From Frigidibacter mobilis (lineage in GTDB: Bacteria; Pseudomonadota; Alphaproteobacteria; Rhodobacterales; Rhodobacteraceae), in the NCBI RefSeq assembly GCF_001620265.1, contig NZ_CP012661.1, positions 2,914,001-2,978,000 on the forward strand: a stretch of DNA of 64,000 bases, given 5' to 3'. This document shows positions 18,975 to 27,904 of this stretch, piece after piece. A model generated the notes under the pieces. The model ran no database searches and had not been told where the DNA came from. It saw nothing but the letters and a program-made list of their open reading frames with translations. A program made the translations under genes and the position numbers. Numbering within the stretch: the stretch's first letter is position 1; each line of letters starts with the position of its first letter.

Positions 18975-19337
18975 TCAGGCCGCGTCGGACAGCACCCGGG
19001 CCAGGTCGAAGAGCCGGCGCCGCTGCGCCTCCGGGATGGCATAGTAGGAGCGCACGAGCTGCAGCGCCTCCTTGTCGGCCATGATGTCACCCTCGACCTC
19101 CTTGACCGCTGCCGTCTTGCTGTCCAGCCCTTCGAAGAAGAAGGCAACCGGCACGCCCAACACTTCGGAAATGTCCCAAAGGCGCGAGGCCGAGACCCGG
19201 TTCATCCCGGTTTCGTACTTCTGGATCTGCTGGAACTTGATGCCAACCTTTTCAGCAAGCTGCTGCTGGGTGATACCGATCATCCAGCGGCGATGGCGAA
19301 TGCGCTTGCCGACATGGACGTCCACGGGGTGCTTCAT
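18975..19337 (-). CDS. XRE family helix-turn-helix transcriptional regulator
   Basis: 120-residue DNA-binding protein. The Cro/CI helix-turn-helix spans about 10-64 (GKRIRHRRWMIGITQQQLAEKVGIKFQQIQ, broken here into its helices: RIRHRRWMIG, TQQQLAEKVG, FQQIQKYETG). A C-terminal region with VRSYYAIPEAQRRRLFDLARVL is typical of a regulator conserved across Rhodobacterales. A strong Shine-Dalgarno (GGGAGAG) precedes the ATG at 19337. Targets unknown. Confidence 0.85.
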   Translation of the reverse strand: MKHPVDVHVGKRIRHRRWMIGITQQQLAEKVGIKFQQIQKYETGMNRVSASRLWDISEVLGVPVAFFFEGLDSKTAAVKEVEGDIMADKEALQLVRSYYAIPEAQRRRLFDLARVLSDAA

Positions 19338-19703
19338 GGATACTCTCCCTTTCTGCTAACCAGTTATAAGCAATTTTCATGCCAAATACGACACGCACGA
19401 AAGAATTTTTATCAGAAAAGGCCAGCATGGCCCGCACACGGCTAAGTTGTGGTGAACGCTTGCCCAAATGGTCGCGGATCAAGGGCGGGCGCTCGGACGG
19501 GGATGGCCGACGCTGCGCAATTGGTCAGTTTTTGTGACAGCTTCCCGCAATTTTGCATTATGCGACGCATTTTGCAAAGAAGGTCGGTCAAACCGTGGCA
19601 ATCTGCGTAGCATTTTGCGGCAGCCGCGTTTCCCGAGGGGCTGGCGTGGCGCCTGCGGCCCCGCTAGGCTTGGACCGGCAAACGATGCCGCCAGAGGGTT
19701 TCC
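19338..19703. other. Intergenic region between divergent XRE and quinone-oxidoreductase genes
   Basis: 366 bp with no convincing gene. AT-richer than its surroundings, so probably holds both divergent promoters. The right half has three GCA(A)TTTTGC elements at 19547-19556, 19567-19575 and 19610-19618; the first two start 20 bp apart, as for sites on one DNA face. Confidence 0.5.
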
Positions 19704-20666
19704 ATGCGCGCCTACCGCCTAGACACTATCGGAACGCCCCCGCGACTGATGCAGATCGACCGCCCCACCCCCGCCCCGGGGGAGGTTCTGGTGCGGATCG
19801 CCGCCTGCGGGCTGAACTTCGCCGATACGCTGATGATAAAGGGAGCCTATCAGGAGGCGCCGCCGCTGCCCGCGACACTTGGCATGGAGCTCGCCGGCAC
19901 CGTTGAGGCGCTTGGGCCCGGGGTCGAGGCGCCGGCCATCGGCACCCGCGTCGCGCTCTTCGCCGGGCATGGCGGGCTGGCGGAGTATGGCTGCTTTCCG
20001 GCCACGCGCTGCCTGCCGCTGCCGGGTAGCATGGACTTTGTCGATGCCGCCGCCTTTCAGGTCGCCTATGGCACCAGCCATCTGGCACTGACCCGGCGCG
20101 CCGGCCTGCAGGCCGGCGAGACGCTGGTCGTCACCGGGGCGGCCGGCGGCGTTGGGCTGACGGCGGTCGAGATCGGGGCGCTGATGGGCGCGCGGGTGGT
20201 GGCTGTGGCGCGCGGGGAGGACAAGCTGGCGGCTGCCGCAGCGGCAGGGGCAACGGTCTGCCTTGACAGCGACAACGCCGATCTGCGGGCCGAGGTGAAG
20301 GCGCTTGGCGGGGCCGATGTGCTTTATGACGCGGTGGGGGGCGATGCCTTCGCCGCCCTGTTCCGCGCCATGCGGCCCGAGGGCCGGATCCTGGCCATCG
20401 GCTTTGCCAGCGGCACCGTGCCGCAGATCCCGGCCAATCACCTGCTGGTCAAGAATGTCTCGGTGATGGGCTTCTACTGGGGCGCCTATCTGGGCTTTGC
20501 GCCGGATGCGCTGAAGGACAGCCTCGCGGAACTGATGCGCTGGCACGCCGAGGGCCGGATCAAGCCCCATGTCAGCCATGTGCTGCCGCTGGAGCAGGCC
20601 GAAGAGGCGCTGGCGCTGCTGTCGGGGCGCAAATCCACCGGCAAGGTCGTGGTGACGATGGAGTGA
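19704..20666 (+). CDS. NADPH:quinone oxidoreductase family protein (zinc-independent MDR)
   Basis: Medium-chain dehydrogenase/reductase of 320 residues in the QOR/zeta-crystallin branch. GroES-like N-domain with ACGLNFADTLMIKG, then the Rossmann motif VTGAAGGVGLTAVEIG (about 143-158); the structural-zinc cysteines of alcohol dehydrogenases are absent. Expected to reduce quinones or enoyl-type substrates with NADPH. Convergent with the LysR gene, separated by only 7 bp. Start MRAYRL at 19704 is typical. Confidence 0.88.
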   Translation: MRAYRLDTIGTPPRLMQIDRPTPAPGEVLVRIAACGLNFADTLMIKGAYQEAPPLPATLGMELAGTVEALGPGVEAPAIGTRVALFAGHGGLAEYGCFPATRCLPLPGSMDFVDAAAFQVAYGTSHLALTRRAGLQAGETLVVTGAAGGVGLTAVEIGALMGARVVAVARGEDKLAAAAAAGATVCLDSDNADLRAEVKALGGADVLYDAVGGDAFAALFRAMRPEGRILAIGFASGTVPQIPANHLLVKNVSVMGFYWGAYLGFAPDALKDSLAELMRWHAEGRIKPHVSHVLPLEQAEEALALLSGRKSTGKVVVTME

Positions 20667-20673
20667 CGGCGGC

Positions 20674-21531
20674 TCACTCGCAGCAGCCATAGGCCATGCG
20701 CAGCTCGTTCTTCAACCGCTCGGTCACCGCGCCCTTCTGGATGCCGGCATCATAAAGACAGATGCTGGTGGCGCCGAGCCCGGGCAGCGCGTTGCCCGCC
20801 TCAATCACCTCGCAGCCCGGCGGCACCCCGCCGCGCATCCGCACTGTCACCGCGAGATCGGCGGCGGTGGTGGTTTCCATCACATGTTCCGACTGGCCTG
20901 AAAACCCCATCTCCCACGGGATCCCGGCCGCATCCAGCGCTGCGATGGCGCGCGGGCGGAAGATGCAGGCCTCCTCGAAGGCCAGCCGCAGCGGGCGCCT
21001 TTGCCAGGCGATCCCCTCGGGCGCCCCGATCCAGACCAGTTCGCGTTCCGCCAACCGCTCGGCGCCCTCGCCCGGCTGATCTTCGGTGGTGACGATCAGA
21101 TCGCTTTCGCCGCGCGCGAAGCCCTCTTTCAGCCGCCGGGTGAAGCCCGAGTCCAGCGTGACCCGCAGCCGGGGATAATCGGATGCCAACCGCTTCAAGA
21201 TGCCGGGGATCGCCGGAAACACGATATCATGCGGCACCCCCAGCCGGATCTCGCCGGTGAAATCATCGGCCGTCAGCCGCGCCAAAGCCTCATCGTTCAG
21301 CTCCAGCATCCTGCGCGCGTATCCCAGCAGTTGCTCGCCCTCGGCCGTCAGCGCCAGCTTGCGGGCGGTGCGCGAAAACAGGCCAAGCCCCAGCCCCTCC
21401 TCCAGCCGCTTGATCTGCATCGAGACCGCCGATTGCGTCAGGTTCATCAGCCCGGCGGCGCGGGTGACGCCGCCGGCATCGACGATGGCCACGAAAGACC
21501 GCAGCGAGGTCAGGTCGAGATTGCGCGCCAT
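20674..21531 (-). CDS. LysR family transcriptional regulator
   Basis: LTTR of 285 residues. N-terminal helix-turn-helix LTSLRSFVAIVDAGGVTRAA followed by LNLTQSAVSMQIKRLEE, and a substrate-binding domain from about residue 90. The ATG at 21531 (MARNLDLTSL) is preferred to the upstream ATG at 21564 because family similarity and a GGA box fit it. No divergent target gene is obvious; the next gene, DUF1127, starts 112 bp away on the other strand and could share the promoter region. Effector unknown. Confidence 0.88.
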   Translation of the reverse strand: MARNLDLTSLRSFVAIVDAGGVTRAAGLMNLTQSAVSMQIKRLEEGLGLGLFSRTARKLALTAEGEQLLGYARRMLELNDEALARLTADDFTGEIRLGVPHDIVFPAIPGILKRLASDYPRLRVTLDSGFTRRLKEGFARGESDLIVTTEDQPGEGAERLAERELVWIGAPEGIAWQRRPLRLAFEEACIFRPRAIAALDAAGIPWEMGFSGQSEHVMETTTAADLAVTVRMRGGVPPGCEVIEAGNALPGLGATSICLYDAGIQKGAVTERLKNELRMAYGCCE

Positions 21532-21642
21532 ATCAAGTTCCGTGATGTTATTACCGCCAATCATTCATTTCCAATATTAAGCATAGGCTGCGATATTATC
21601 AAGCCTGCTGATCCTTCAGCACCGCTACATCACACGGAGGCT

Positions 21643-21855
21643 ATGATGTTCGCCCTGTTCCGCACCCGCCCGACCCTTCCGCACCCCGGCTCGCTCATTC
21701 GCCTGCTGCGCCGCATCTCTGCCACCCGCCACCAGCGCCGGGCCCTGCTGCGGCTTGATGAACGGCTGCTGCGCGACATCGGTCAGGACCAGCTGTCGGC
21801 CCGCGACGAGGCCAACCGCCCGATCTGGGACGTGCCGCAGCACTGGCGCCTTTGA
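21643..21855 (+). CDS. DUF1127 domain small protein
   Basis: 70-residue Arg-rich protein with the YjiS/DUF1127 motif RQRRALLRLDERLLRDIG-like (here HQRRALLRLDERLLRDIG, residues about 31-48). A strong Shine-Dalgarno (CGGAGG) precedes the ATG at 21643. DUF1127 proteins in alphaproteobacteria are small, abundant and often stress- or sRNA-linked RNA-associated proteins; no activity is assigned here. Confidence 0.85.
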   Translation: MMFALFRTRPTLPHPGSLIRLLRRISATRHQRRALLRLDERLLRDIGQDQLSARDEANRPIWDVPQHWRL

Positions 21856-21982
21856 CCGGCATGACGGATCGTGATGAGTTTCGGGGGCTTGACCCTTGAA
21901 CCAAAGCGCCTCCTGCCCGATATTGGCTGCAGGTGGGTCTGCCCTGCGCAGACTTGCAGAGGGAAACGTAACGGAGGCTTCA

Positions 21983-22705
21983 ATGGCTGACTACAACACG
22001 ATCCGCGCCGGCCGGGTGGGCGCCGGAGCGGTTCACATCGACGAGGGCCTCAAGGCCCACATGAACAAGGTCTATGGGCTGATGTCCATCGGCCTCGCCG
22101 TGACCGGGCTTGTCGCCTATTTCGTCGGCAGCAACGATGCGCTGCTGGCGCAGATCTTCGGCACCCCGCTGAAATGGGTTGTCATGTTCGCGCCGCTGGC
22201 CGTTGTCTTCGCCTTCGGCGCGATGATCGGCAGGATGTCGGCCGCCACCGCGCAGCTGGTGTTCTACGGGTTCGCCGCGCTGATGGGCCTGTCGATCAGC
22301 TATATCTTCGCCGTCTATACCGGCGTGTCGATCGCGCAGACCTTCCTCATCACCGCAATCGCCTTCGCGGGCCTGTCGCTCTACGGCTACACCACCAAGC
22401 GCGACCTGTCGGCAATGGGCGCCTTCCTGGTGATGGGTCTGATCGGCCTGATCGTCGCCTCGATCGTGAACATCTTCCTCGCCTCCTCGGCGATGGCCTT
22501 TGCGATCTCGGTGATCGGCGTGCTGATCTTCGCGGGCCTGACCGCCTTTGACACGCAGCGCATCAAGAACGACTATATCGAGCATGCACAGATGGGCGAT
22601 GCCGACTGGCTGGCGAAATCGGCCATCCTCGGCGCGCTGACCCTCTATCTCGACTTCCTGAACCTGTTCATGTTCCTGCTGCAATTCCTCGGCAACCGCG
22701 AGTAA
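21983..22705 (+). CDS. Bax inhibitor-1/YccA family membrane protein
   Basis: Inner-membrane protein of 240 residues with seven predicted helices. The terminal signature DTQRIKNDYIEHAQMGD and the last membrane segment LTLYLDFLNLFMFLLQFLG are typical of TMBIM/BI-1 proteins, which form pH-sensitive calcium leaks and interact with FtsH in bacteria. ATG at 21983 behind ACGGAGG. Followed by a UUCG-loop terminator. Confidence 0.9.
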   Translation: MADYNTIRAGRVGAGAVHIDEGLKAHMNKVYGLMSIGLAVTGLVAYFVGSNDALLAQIFGTPLKWVVMFAPLAVVFAFGAMIGRMSAATAQLVFYGFAALMGLSISYIFAVYTGVSIAQTFLITAIAFAGLSLYGYTTKRDLSAMGAFLVMGLIGLIVASIVNIFLASSAMAFAISVIGVLIFAGLTAFDTQRIKNDYIEHAQMGDADWLAKSAILGALTLYLDFLNLFMFLLQFLGNRE

Positions 22706-22730
22706 TCCGGCTTCGGAACCAAGCGCTTGG

Positions 22731-22754
22731 GGCCGCCTTCGGGCGGCCCTTTCC
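22731..22754 (+). terminator. Rho-independent terminator after the BI-1 gene
   Basis: GGCCGCC pairs with GGCGGCC around a TTCG tetraloop, followed by CTTTCC. Lies 26 bp after the BI-1 stop and next to the convergent kinase-like gene. Confidence 0.75.
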
Positions 22755-22757
22755 GTT

Positions 22758-23270
22758 TCAGAAGCTGTCCAGAAACCGCCGCACCTCGGCGCGCGAGGCC
22801 AGCCGGACCCTGGCCTTGTCCGCGGGCGCGCTGTCCCACAGGCGCTGGATGTTGGTCCGGGCGCTGTGACGTGTGCGCCAGATGAAGCGCCAGAAGGGCA
22901 GCGTCTCGCGGTGAAAGCCCTCGGGGCAGCCTTCGGGCAGGTCAGGGCGGTTGCGGCCCTGCCAGAGGGCGGTTCGCTTCACCACCCGCCACAGGCGCAG
23001 CGGCAGCGGCACGTCCAGCCAGACCAGCATGTCGGCCCGCGCCAGCCTGTTGCCCCAGGTCGCCGAATGCCCGCCTTCGAAGATCCAGGCCTCGCGCGCC
23101 TCGACCTCGTGGCAGAGGCGCGTCTTCTCATCGCGCGGGCGCTCGATCCAGCCGGGCATCCAGTGGATATGGTCGATATGCACGACCGGCAGGCCGGTCT
23201 TGCGGCCCAGATCGCGCGCCAGCGTGGACTTGCCGGAGCCGGGCTGACCGACGATCATGATGCGTTGCAT
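22758..23270 (-). CDS. P-loop nucleotide kinase-like protein (FlaR/topology-modulation type)
   Basis: 170-residue ATPase with N-terminal Walker A GQPGSGKST (8-16) and the family marks HIDHIHWMPGW and GGHSATWGNRLARAD. Such proteins are annotated as adenylate-kinase-like or DNA-topology-modulation FlaR-related proteins; the true substrate is not established. Start at 23270 gives the Walker motif its usual position. Downstream of rpmG but separated from it by a terminator. Confidence 0.8.
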   Translation of the reverse strand: MQRIMIVGQPGSGKSTLARDLGRKTGLPVVHIDHIHWMPGWIERPRDEKTRLCHEVEAREAWIFEGGHSATWGNRLARADMLVWLDVPLPLRLWRVVKRTALWQGRNRPDLPEGCPEGFHRETLPFWRFIWRTRHSARTNIQRLWDSAPADKARVRLASRAEVRRFLDSF

Positions 23271-23311
23271 GACATCCCCCAGACAGGGCCGGAGCCGCGC
23301 CCGGCGCAAAG

Positions 23312-23338
23312 CAAAAGACCGCGCCCGGGGGGCACGGC
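23312..23338 (-). terminator. Terminator downstream of rpmG
   Basis: On the minus strand CCGTGCCC and GGGCGCGG pair with one mismatch around a short loop and run into TCTTTT. Placed 29 bp after the rpmG stop. Confidence 0.6.
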
Positions 23339-23365
23339 CTTGATCCGAAACGTAAAAGGCAGATC

Positions 23366-23533
23366 TTACTTGATCTTGCCTTCCTTGTATTCGACATGCT
23401 CCCGCTTGACGGGGTCATATTTGCGCACGACCATCTTTTCGGTCATGGTGCGGGCATTCTTCTTGGTCACATAGAAGTGCCCGGTGCCCGCCGTCGAGTT
23501 CAGACGGATCTTGATCGTCGTCGGCTTCGCCAT
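23366..23533 (-). CDS. rpmG: 50S ribosomal protein L33
   Basis: 55-residue ribosomal protein of the large subunit. [20 protein letters not shown] and [18 protein letters not shown] match L33. It is the cysteine-free form (no CxxC pairs), i.e. not zinc-binding, as usual in alphaproteobacteria. Full length. Confidence 0.97.
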   Translation of the reverse strand: MAKPTTIKIRLNSTAGTGHFYVTKKNARTMTEKMVVRKYDPVKREHVEYKEGKIK

Positions 23534-23718
23534 TGTCGTGTCTCCTGCAGCCGGGCGGAAGTGCAGTCTCGCCCGCGCCCCGTGAATTCCTTGAAGCCTG
23601 CCTTTTACCCGGCCGCGTCGCGGAGTCAACCGCAAAGCACCCTTGTCGCGCAGCATTTGCAGGCGGCATAGCCGCGGCGGCATCCCGTAGCCTGGCGCCA
23701 GGGGCGCTACGGGCAGGA

Positions 23719-24681
23719 TCAGGGCGCTACGGCCGGGACATCTGCTTGATATTGAGCGCGAAACCAGTCCCAAGCGGCCGATTCTTGCTCTTTCACGCCC
23801 GGAATGGCCCGCAGCCGGTCTTCCCAAAGCCGCACCTGCGGACGCAGGTCCACAAGAGAGCGCAAGTCCACATCGTTGCGGTTGGATGCGTTGTAGAAGT
23901 CACTGCCGATCTTGCGCTTGCCGTTCCTGCGCCCGTTCGCATCGCCTCGGGCGCGCTTCATCCTGTGCAGATCGTCGGATTTCACATGGTGATGGTGCAG
24001 GCAGGCATTGTCCCAGGTCAGGTGATGCGCCCCGACCGCATAGTCCGACCCGCGCAGGCTCAGCATCTTCTCCACCGGCATCGGCACCCCGGCAGCATTC
24101 ACCACCTTCGGCAGCCCTTCACCTGTTGGCAGCTTGGGCGAATGCACCCCCATCATGCCGAACGAGCGCGGGCGGAACAGCGTCTTGAAGCCGACCAGCC
24201 CCCCGGCCGCCAGATCCGGCAACGGGTCTTCACAGCGGGTGAAGCTTTCGATTATGCTGCCACCGTCCCAAGTCGCCTTGCCGGCCGAGCCGAAGTGCCG
24301 CCACATCAGGGTGATGGCGTCCGCGTCGGGATAGAGCGCGACGAGGTCGTCGATCCTGCGCTGGCCGATGGTGACGTTGACGAATTCGTCAGCGTCGATA
24401 TGCAGCACCCAGTCGGCCTGCCGCACATGATCCAGCTGATAGGCGCTGTGCAGCGCCTGTTTCTGGATTGATCCCGTATCATACGGGCCGGGGTTGGGAT
24501 GGTGCTCGACCGGCGCGTCTTGGCCAAGGAGGTCCAACAGCCTGTCGGTGCCGTCATCGCAGTCATTGGTATAGACGACGATGCGGTCAAACCCGACCGT
24601 CAGATGGTGCGCCACCCACTCGACAACATACAGCGCCTCGTTGCGCATACATGCGACGATGACCTTACCTGGCTTCATCAT
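23719..24681 (-). CDS. Glycosyltransferase family 2-like protein
   Basis: GT-A-fold glycosyltransferase of 320 residues. The N-terminus [22 protein letters not shown] is typical of the glyco_tranf_2_4 subgroup, with the DxD motif in [11 protein letters not shown] (Asp96-Ala-Asp98 region). No membrane segment, so a soluble cell-surface-polysaccharide enzyme is likely. The C-terminal half has a His-rich stretch [14 protein letters not shown]. Donor and acceptor unknown; it sits alone between rpmG and rnpB. Confidence 0.82.
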   Translation of the reverse strand: MMKPGKVIVACMRNEALYVVEWVAHHLTVGFDRIVVYTNDCDDGTDRLLDLLGQDAPVEHHPNPGPYDTGSIQKQALHSAYQLDHVRQADWVLHIDADEFVNVTIGQRRIDDLVALYPDADAITLMWRHFGSAGKATWDGGSIIESFTRCEDPLPDLAAGGLVGFKTLFRPRSFGMMGVHSPKLPTGEGLPKVVNAAGVPMPVEKMLSLRGSDYAVGAHHLTWDNACLHHHHVKSDDLHRMKRARGDANGRRNGKRKIGSDFYNASNRNDVDLRSLVDLRPQVRLWEDRLRAIPGVKEQESAAWDWFRAQYQADVPAVAP

Positions 24682-24748
24682 CCGCCCCAGATGGTTGTAA
24701 TCCAGTAAAAATCATACGACATTCCGAAACACAAGTGCTGCAGAAATT

Positions 24749-25182
24749 TGCGCGGATGGCCTGTAAGCCGGATTCTGTGCGGGGGCTTGCGCCCCGTCCG
24801 ATGACCATTCCTCTGGCCCCCCTCTTGCGAAGGGGATCTAGCTGCCAACCCGGGCCTCTCGGGTTGAAGCGTCCCTGCGGCGGCCGGTTGCCCGGCCTGC
24901 CCCGCGCGAGGCCCCTATTCGGCATTGCTCCTGGTGGGGCTTGCCGTGCCGTCCCTGTTGCCAGGTCCGCGGTGGGCTCTTACCCCACCGTTTCACCCTT
25001 GCCTGCGAGGCGTAGGTGTAACCCCTTGTCCGCAGGCGGTTTCTTTTCTGTGGCGCTTTCCCTCGGGTTACCCCGGCCGGGCGTTACCCGGCACCATTGC
25101 TTCATGGAGTCCGGACTTTCCTCGCACGCCCCGGTTTCCTTGCGGACCCTGTTGCGCACGCGGTCATCCGGCCATCCGCGCA
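24749..25182 (-). ncRNA. rnpB: RNase P RNA (class A)
   Basis: Catalytic RNA that removes 5' leaders from pre-tRNAs. The minus strand shows the universally conserved GAGGAAAGTCCGGACTCC near the 5' end (about 25113-25130) and the 3' motif ACAGAATCCGGCTTACAG (about 24760-24777). The ends are set by a perfect 13-bp P1 helix: 25182-25170 pairs with 24761-24749 (TGCGCGGATGGCC). Length about 434 nt, normal for alphaproteobacteria. A sigma70-type promoter lies directly upstream. Confidence 0.96.
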
Positions 25183-25188
25183 CGGTGA

Positions 25189-25217
25189 CAGCTATGCGCC
25201 CCCTGCCTCGCCGTCAA
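25189..25217 (-). promoter_or_regulatory. rnpB promoter
   Basis: On the minus strand, -35 TTGACG (25217-25212), 17-bp spacer, -10 TAGCTG (25194-25189), then 6 nt before the P1 5' end at 25182. Geometry is ideal although the -10 is weak. Confidence 0.65.
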
Positions 25218-25426
25218 TGGGGCGCGGCCCATGCGGGGCGTGTGGAACCCATACAGAACCCATATGGGAGGTATACATACGATTTCTTTTTTTTGGGGGG
25301 GGCGCGGAGCGCAGGAGGATCGGGGCTGGCCCACGGTGCGGCTGGCTCGGCCAGGGCCCCGCCGATGGCAGCCTTGCGGACATGTCTGCCCGTTGCCACC
25401 TTCAGGGTCCGTGAGGCCCCGAGGAG

Positions 25427-25933
25427 TCACATCTCGAAGTCATAGGTGACGGCATTCGCCATCCACCCCGGAGGCGATGCAGTCTCGTTCAGGATGCCCC
25501 CCAGTCGTTCAGCCAGCCTTCGGGAGGGAAGATTGTCCTGCACGATGCGCGCGATCATGAAGGAGAAACCAAGCTCGGTTCGGGCATGATCCCGGTAGGC
25601 CCTGCACGCTTCCGTAGCATAGCCTTTCCCCTCGTCTTCGCCCGCCCAAAGCGTCCAGGTCAACTCGGGCACTTCGTCCGTGTTCAGGTGCAAGGCGCCG
25701 ACGTGACCCAATGCCCGGCCAGTTGTGCGATGCACGATCACGAGACGGCCAAAGCCCCGAAGATCCCAGTGCCCGATCATGGCGGCCAACTTCTCAAACG
25801 CCTGAATGCCATCAAACGGACCTCCGACGAAGCGGGTGCGATCGCTTTGGCAATAGGCGGTGTAGGGGGCGAGATCCGAGGCACCGGGCTTGCGAAACAG
25901 GAGGCGCTCGGTTCGAAGTCGGGCTTGCTGCAT
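25427..25933 (-). CDS. GNAT family N-acetyltransferase (RimJ/RimL type)
   Basis: 168-residue acetyltransferase. N-terminus LRTERLLFRKPGASDLAPY is typical of the RimJ/RimL subgroup; motif A (EDEGKGYATEACRAYRDHA) forms the acetyl-CoA pyrophosphate loop, and NLPSRRLAERLGGILNE is motif B. Likely acetylates a protein N-terminus or small amine; target unknown. Base composition is slightly lower in GC than the neighbours. Confidence 0.88.
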   Translation of the reverse strand: MQQARLRTERLLFRKPGASDLAPYTAYCQSDRTRFVGGPFDGIQAFEKLAAMIGHWDLRGFGRLVIVHRTTGRALGHVGALHLNTDEVPELTWTLWAGEDEGKGYATEACRAYRDHARTELGFSFMIARIVQDNLPSRRLAERLGGILNETASPPGWMANAVTYDFEM

Positions 25934-26027
25934 TTCGGGTATCCAGGGACGGGGCGACGACGGCTTGTGTCATGTGTGGCAGGGCGCGGAGAACTTCTCC
26001 AGCGGTTCGTGGCGGGACATCACCCCC

Positions 26028-27274
26028 TCACCCCGTCCCCGTCGCCTGCACCGACCCGGACCGGATCGGCGGCACGATACCGGCCTGGCGCAGGGTCCGG
26101 TGCAGCAGCAGCAGCGCCGCCAGCCCCGCCAGCGACACCGCCAGCGCCGCGCCGACCGCGCCCGACATGGAGCGGGCCGCGGCCCAGGCGAAGAGGAAGG
26201 GCGCGGAGGCGCCGAGCAGGTTGCGGATCGCCGCCAGCCGTCCCAGCCGCAGCCCGAGGCCGGAGGCGCCGAAGAGCGCGACCGGGACCGCGCCGCGCAC
26301 GATGCTTGAAAGGCCCGCCCCCGCCCCGAGGATCGCGGCGAAGACGAAGGCCAGCGGCTGCGCCAGCAGCGGCACGAGGCCCGGCAGCAGCAGCAGCGCA
26401 ATGGCGGTGGTGATGCCCGCGGCGGAGAGGATCGCCACGAACAGCGGGTGCCGGTCGCGCCAGACAGTTGCATCCATCACGCGGACGGCCACCTGCGAGG
26501 GGCCCATCACCATCGCGGCCAGATAGGCAGCCTCGCCGATCTCCAGCGAGCGCAGGATCTCGACCAGATGCACGGTGATGGCCGAGACCGCCATGCCGGT
26601 CAGCGCGAAACCGAGCGCGAGCAGGCGGAAGGCGCGCAGGGCGATGGCCTGGCTCATCACCGGGAGCGCGGCGTGGCGCGGGTCTGCCGATGCTCCTCTG
26701 TGCGGCTGCACATCGGTGACGGGCGCCGCGCTGAGCCACAGGTGAAGCGCCGCGCAGAGGATCTGCAGGGCGGCGAAGATCAGTTGCGTGCCGCGCCAGC
26801 CGAAGGTCTCGAGCAGGGCGCCGCTGAGCGGCCAGAAGATGGTGGAGGCAAAGCCGGCGATCAGCGTCAGCCGGGTGATGGCCTTGCGGGTATCGCCGGG
26901 GCGCTTCTGCGCCAGCATGGCAAAGGCCGCGTCATAGAGCACGGCGAAGCTGAACAGCTCGATCAGCAGCGTCAGGCCACCGAAGACATAGATGTTCGGC
27001 GCGGCGGCCAGCAGGGCCAGCAGCAGCGCCATGACCAGGCTGCCCGCCGTCATCACCCGGCCGGCGCCGATGCGGTCGATCAGCCCCCCGAGGCTGGGCG
27101 CGGCGATGCCGCCCAGAAGCAGGCCCGCCGACAGGAGGCCGAACAGCAGCGGCTCGCCGACGCCGAAGTCCAGCGCGACCGCGGGGGCGAGGATCGGGAA
27201 GGCGTAGTAGATCGAGCCGTAGCCGATGATCTGCGTGGCCCGAGCGCGGCGACAAGCGGGGCGGTCAGGCGCAT
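26028..27274 (-). CDS. MFS transporter, frameshifted near its start
   Basis: Major facilitator with about 12 membrane helices. The probable true start is the ATG at 27274 (MRLTAPLVAALG), but the reading frame for the first helix (ATQIIGYGSIYYAFPILAP) is offset by one base: a single G is missing in CTCGGGCC near 27236-27241. Adding it gives 415 residues. Without it, translation would need a non-ATG start upstream. It follows an ArsR-type regulator gene on the same strand, 142 bp away, so may be controlled by it. Substrate unknown; nothing links it to arsenic beyond the regulator family. Confidence 0.82.
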
Positions 27275-27416
27275 GGGGCACGCCTGGGCGCAAGGAGCGC
27301 CGCCGGGCGGCGCCCGGGCCGCAGGCGCGAGGGAAGCCGTGTCGTGTCAGTCATCGCCACATATCCGGAATTTTCGTTGCGTTATGGCCGAAAAATCGGC
27401 CGGAAAGGCTGCCCGA

Positions 27417-27734
27417 TCATGCCCCGTCCCCCGCAGGCGACCGCGCCACGCCCGAGCAGCATTCGTCGGTCAGGAAGGCCAGCAGGCGGTTCATGGCGGG
27501 AAAGTCGACGCGGTTCATCACCTCGCGCCCCTGCCGCTCCTGCAGGACCAGCCCGGCATCGACCAGCGCCGACAGGTGATGCGCCAGGGTCGAGGGCGCA
27601 AGGCCGAGATGCTGGCCGATGTCGCCGACCCTCAGTCCGTCATCTCCGGCCTTCACCAGCAGGCGGAAGATCGACAGGCGGGCATCATGGCCAAGGGCGG
27701 CAAGCGCGCGGGAATGGGGGCTGGTGACGGTCAT
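27417..27734 (-). CDS. ArsR family helix-turn-helix regulator
   Basis: 105-residue ArsR/SmtB-type repressor. Winged helix with LGLAPSTLAHHLSALVDAGLV as recognition segment and ERQGREVMNRVDF as wing. A C-terminal Cys-Cys pair in LTDECCSG is placed like the metalloid-binding cysteines of some alphaproteobacterial ArsR proteins, and like the DCC of the fused ArsR at 14.4 kb. Probably controls itself and the MFS gene downstream. Upstream are a well-spaced promoter and two 12-bp direct repeats; the predicted transcription start coincides with the ATG. Confidence 0.87.
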   Translation of the reverse strand: MTVTSPHSRALAALGHDARLSIFRLLVKAGDDGLRVGDIGQHLGLAPSTLAHHLSALVDAGLVLQERQGREVMNRVDFPAMNRLLAFLTDECCSGVARSPAGDGA

Positions 27735-27740
27735 GGGGCG

Positions 27741-27785
27741 AGATAGAACCAGTATTCCGGTTTTGTAAAGAGCATTCCGGTTTTG
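27741..27785 (-). promoter_or_regulatory. arsR-type promoter with paired CCGGAAT operator boxes
   Basis: Minus strand: -35 TTTACA (27769-27764), 17-bp spacer, -10 CTATCT (27746-27741). Two copies of CAAAACCGGAAT lie at 27785-27774 and 27765-27754, exactly 20 bp apart; the second fills the spacer. A further CCGGAAT in opposite orientation is at 27365-27371, upstream of the MFS gene. Confidence 0.55.
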
Positions 27786-27904
27786 CGAGAGATCCGGAGC
27801 GGGCCGCTTGGCGATGCGGCATCGCGGGCCCGTGCCTTTGAGACCCGTCGGGGGGGCACCGCTTGGCGAAGGGCAGGGAAACCCGCCGATGGCGGGGCGG
27901 GAAC

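Noticed and set aside
16588..19044. Plus-strand frame of 818 codons across two minus-strand genes
   Set aside because: Shadow of the deaminase and phosphatase genes and the repeat region; no domains.
21001..21642. N-terminal extension of the DUF1127 gene
   Set aside because: Antisense to the LysR gene; the ATG at 21643 has a good Shine-Dalgarno and the protein family is about 70 residues.
25231..25330. Short leader peptide MRGVWNPYRTHMGG on the plus strand
   Set aside because: No downstream plus-strand gene it could attenuate and no ribosome-binding site; the T8G8 run interrupts it.
24735..25445. Plus-strand frame of 236 codons over rnpB
   Set aside because: Conserved RNase P RNA signatures and a perfect P1 helix show that this stretch is RNA on the minus strand.
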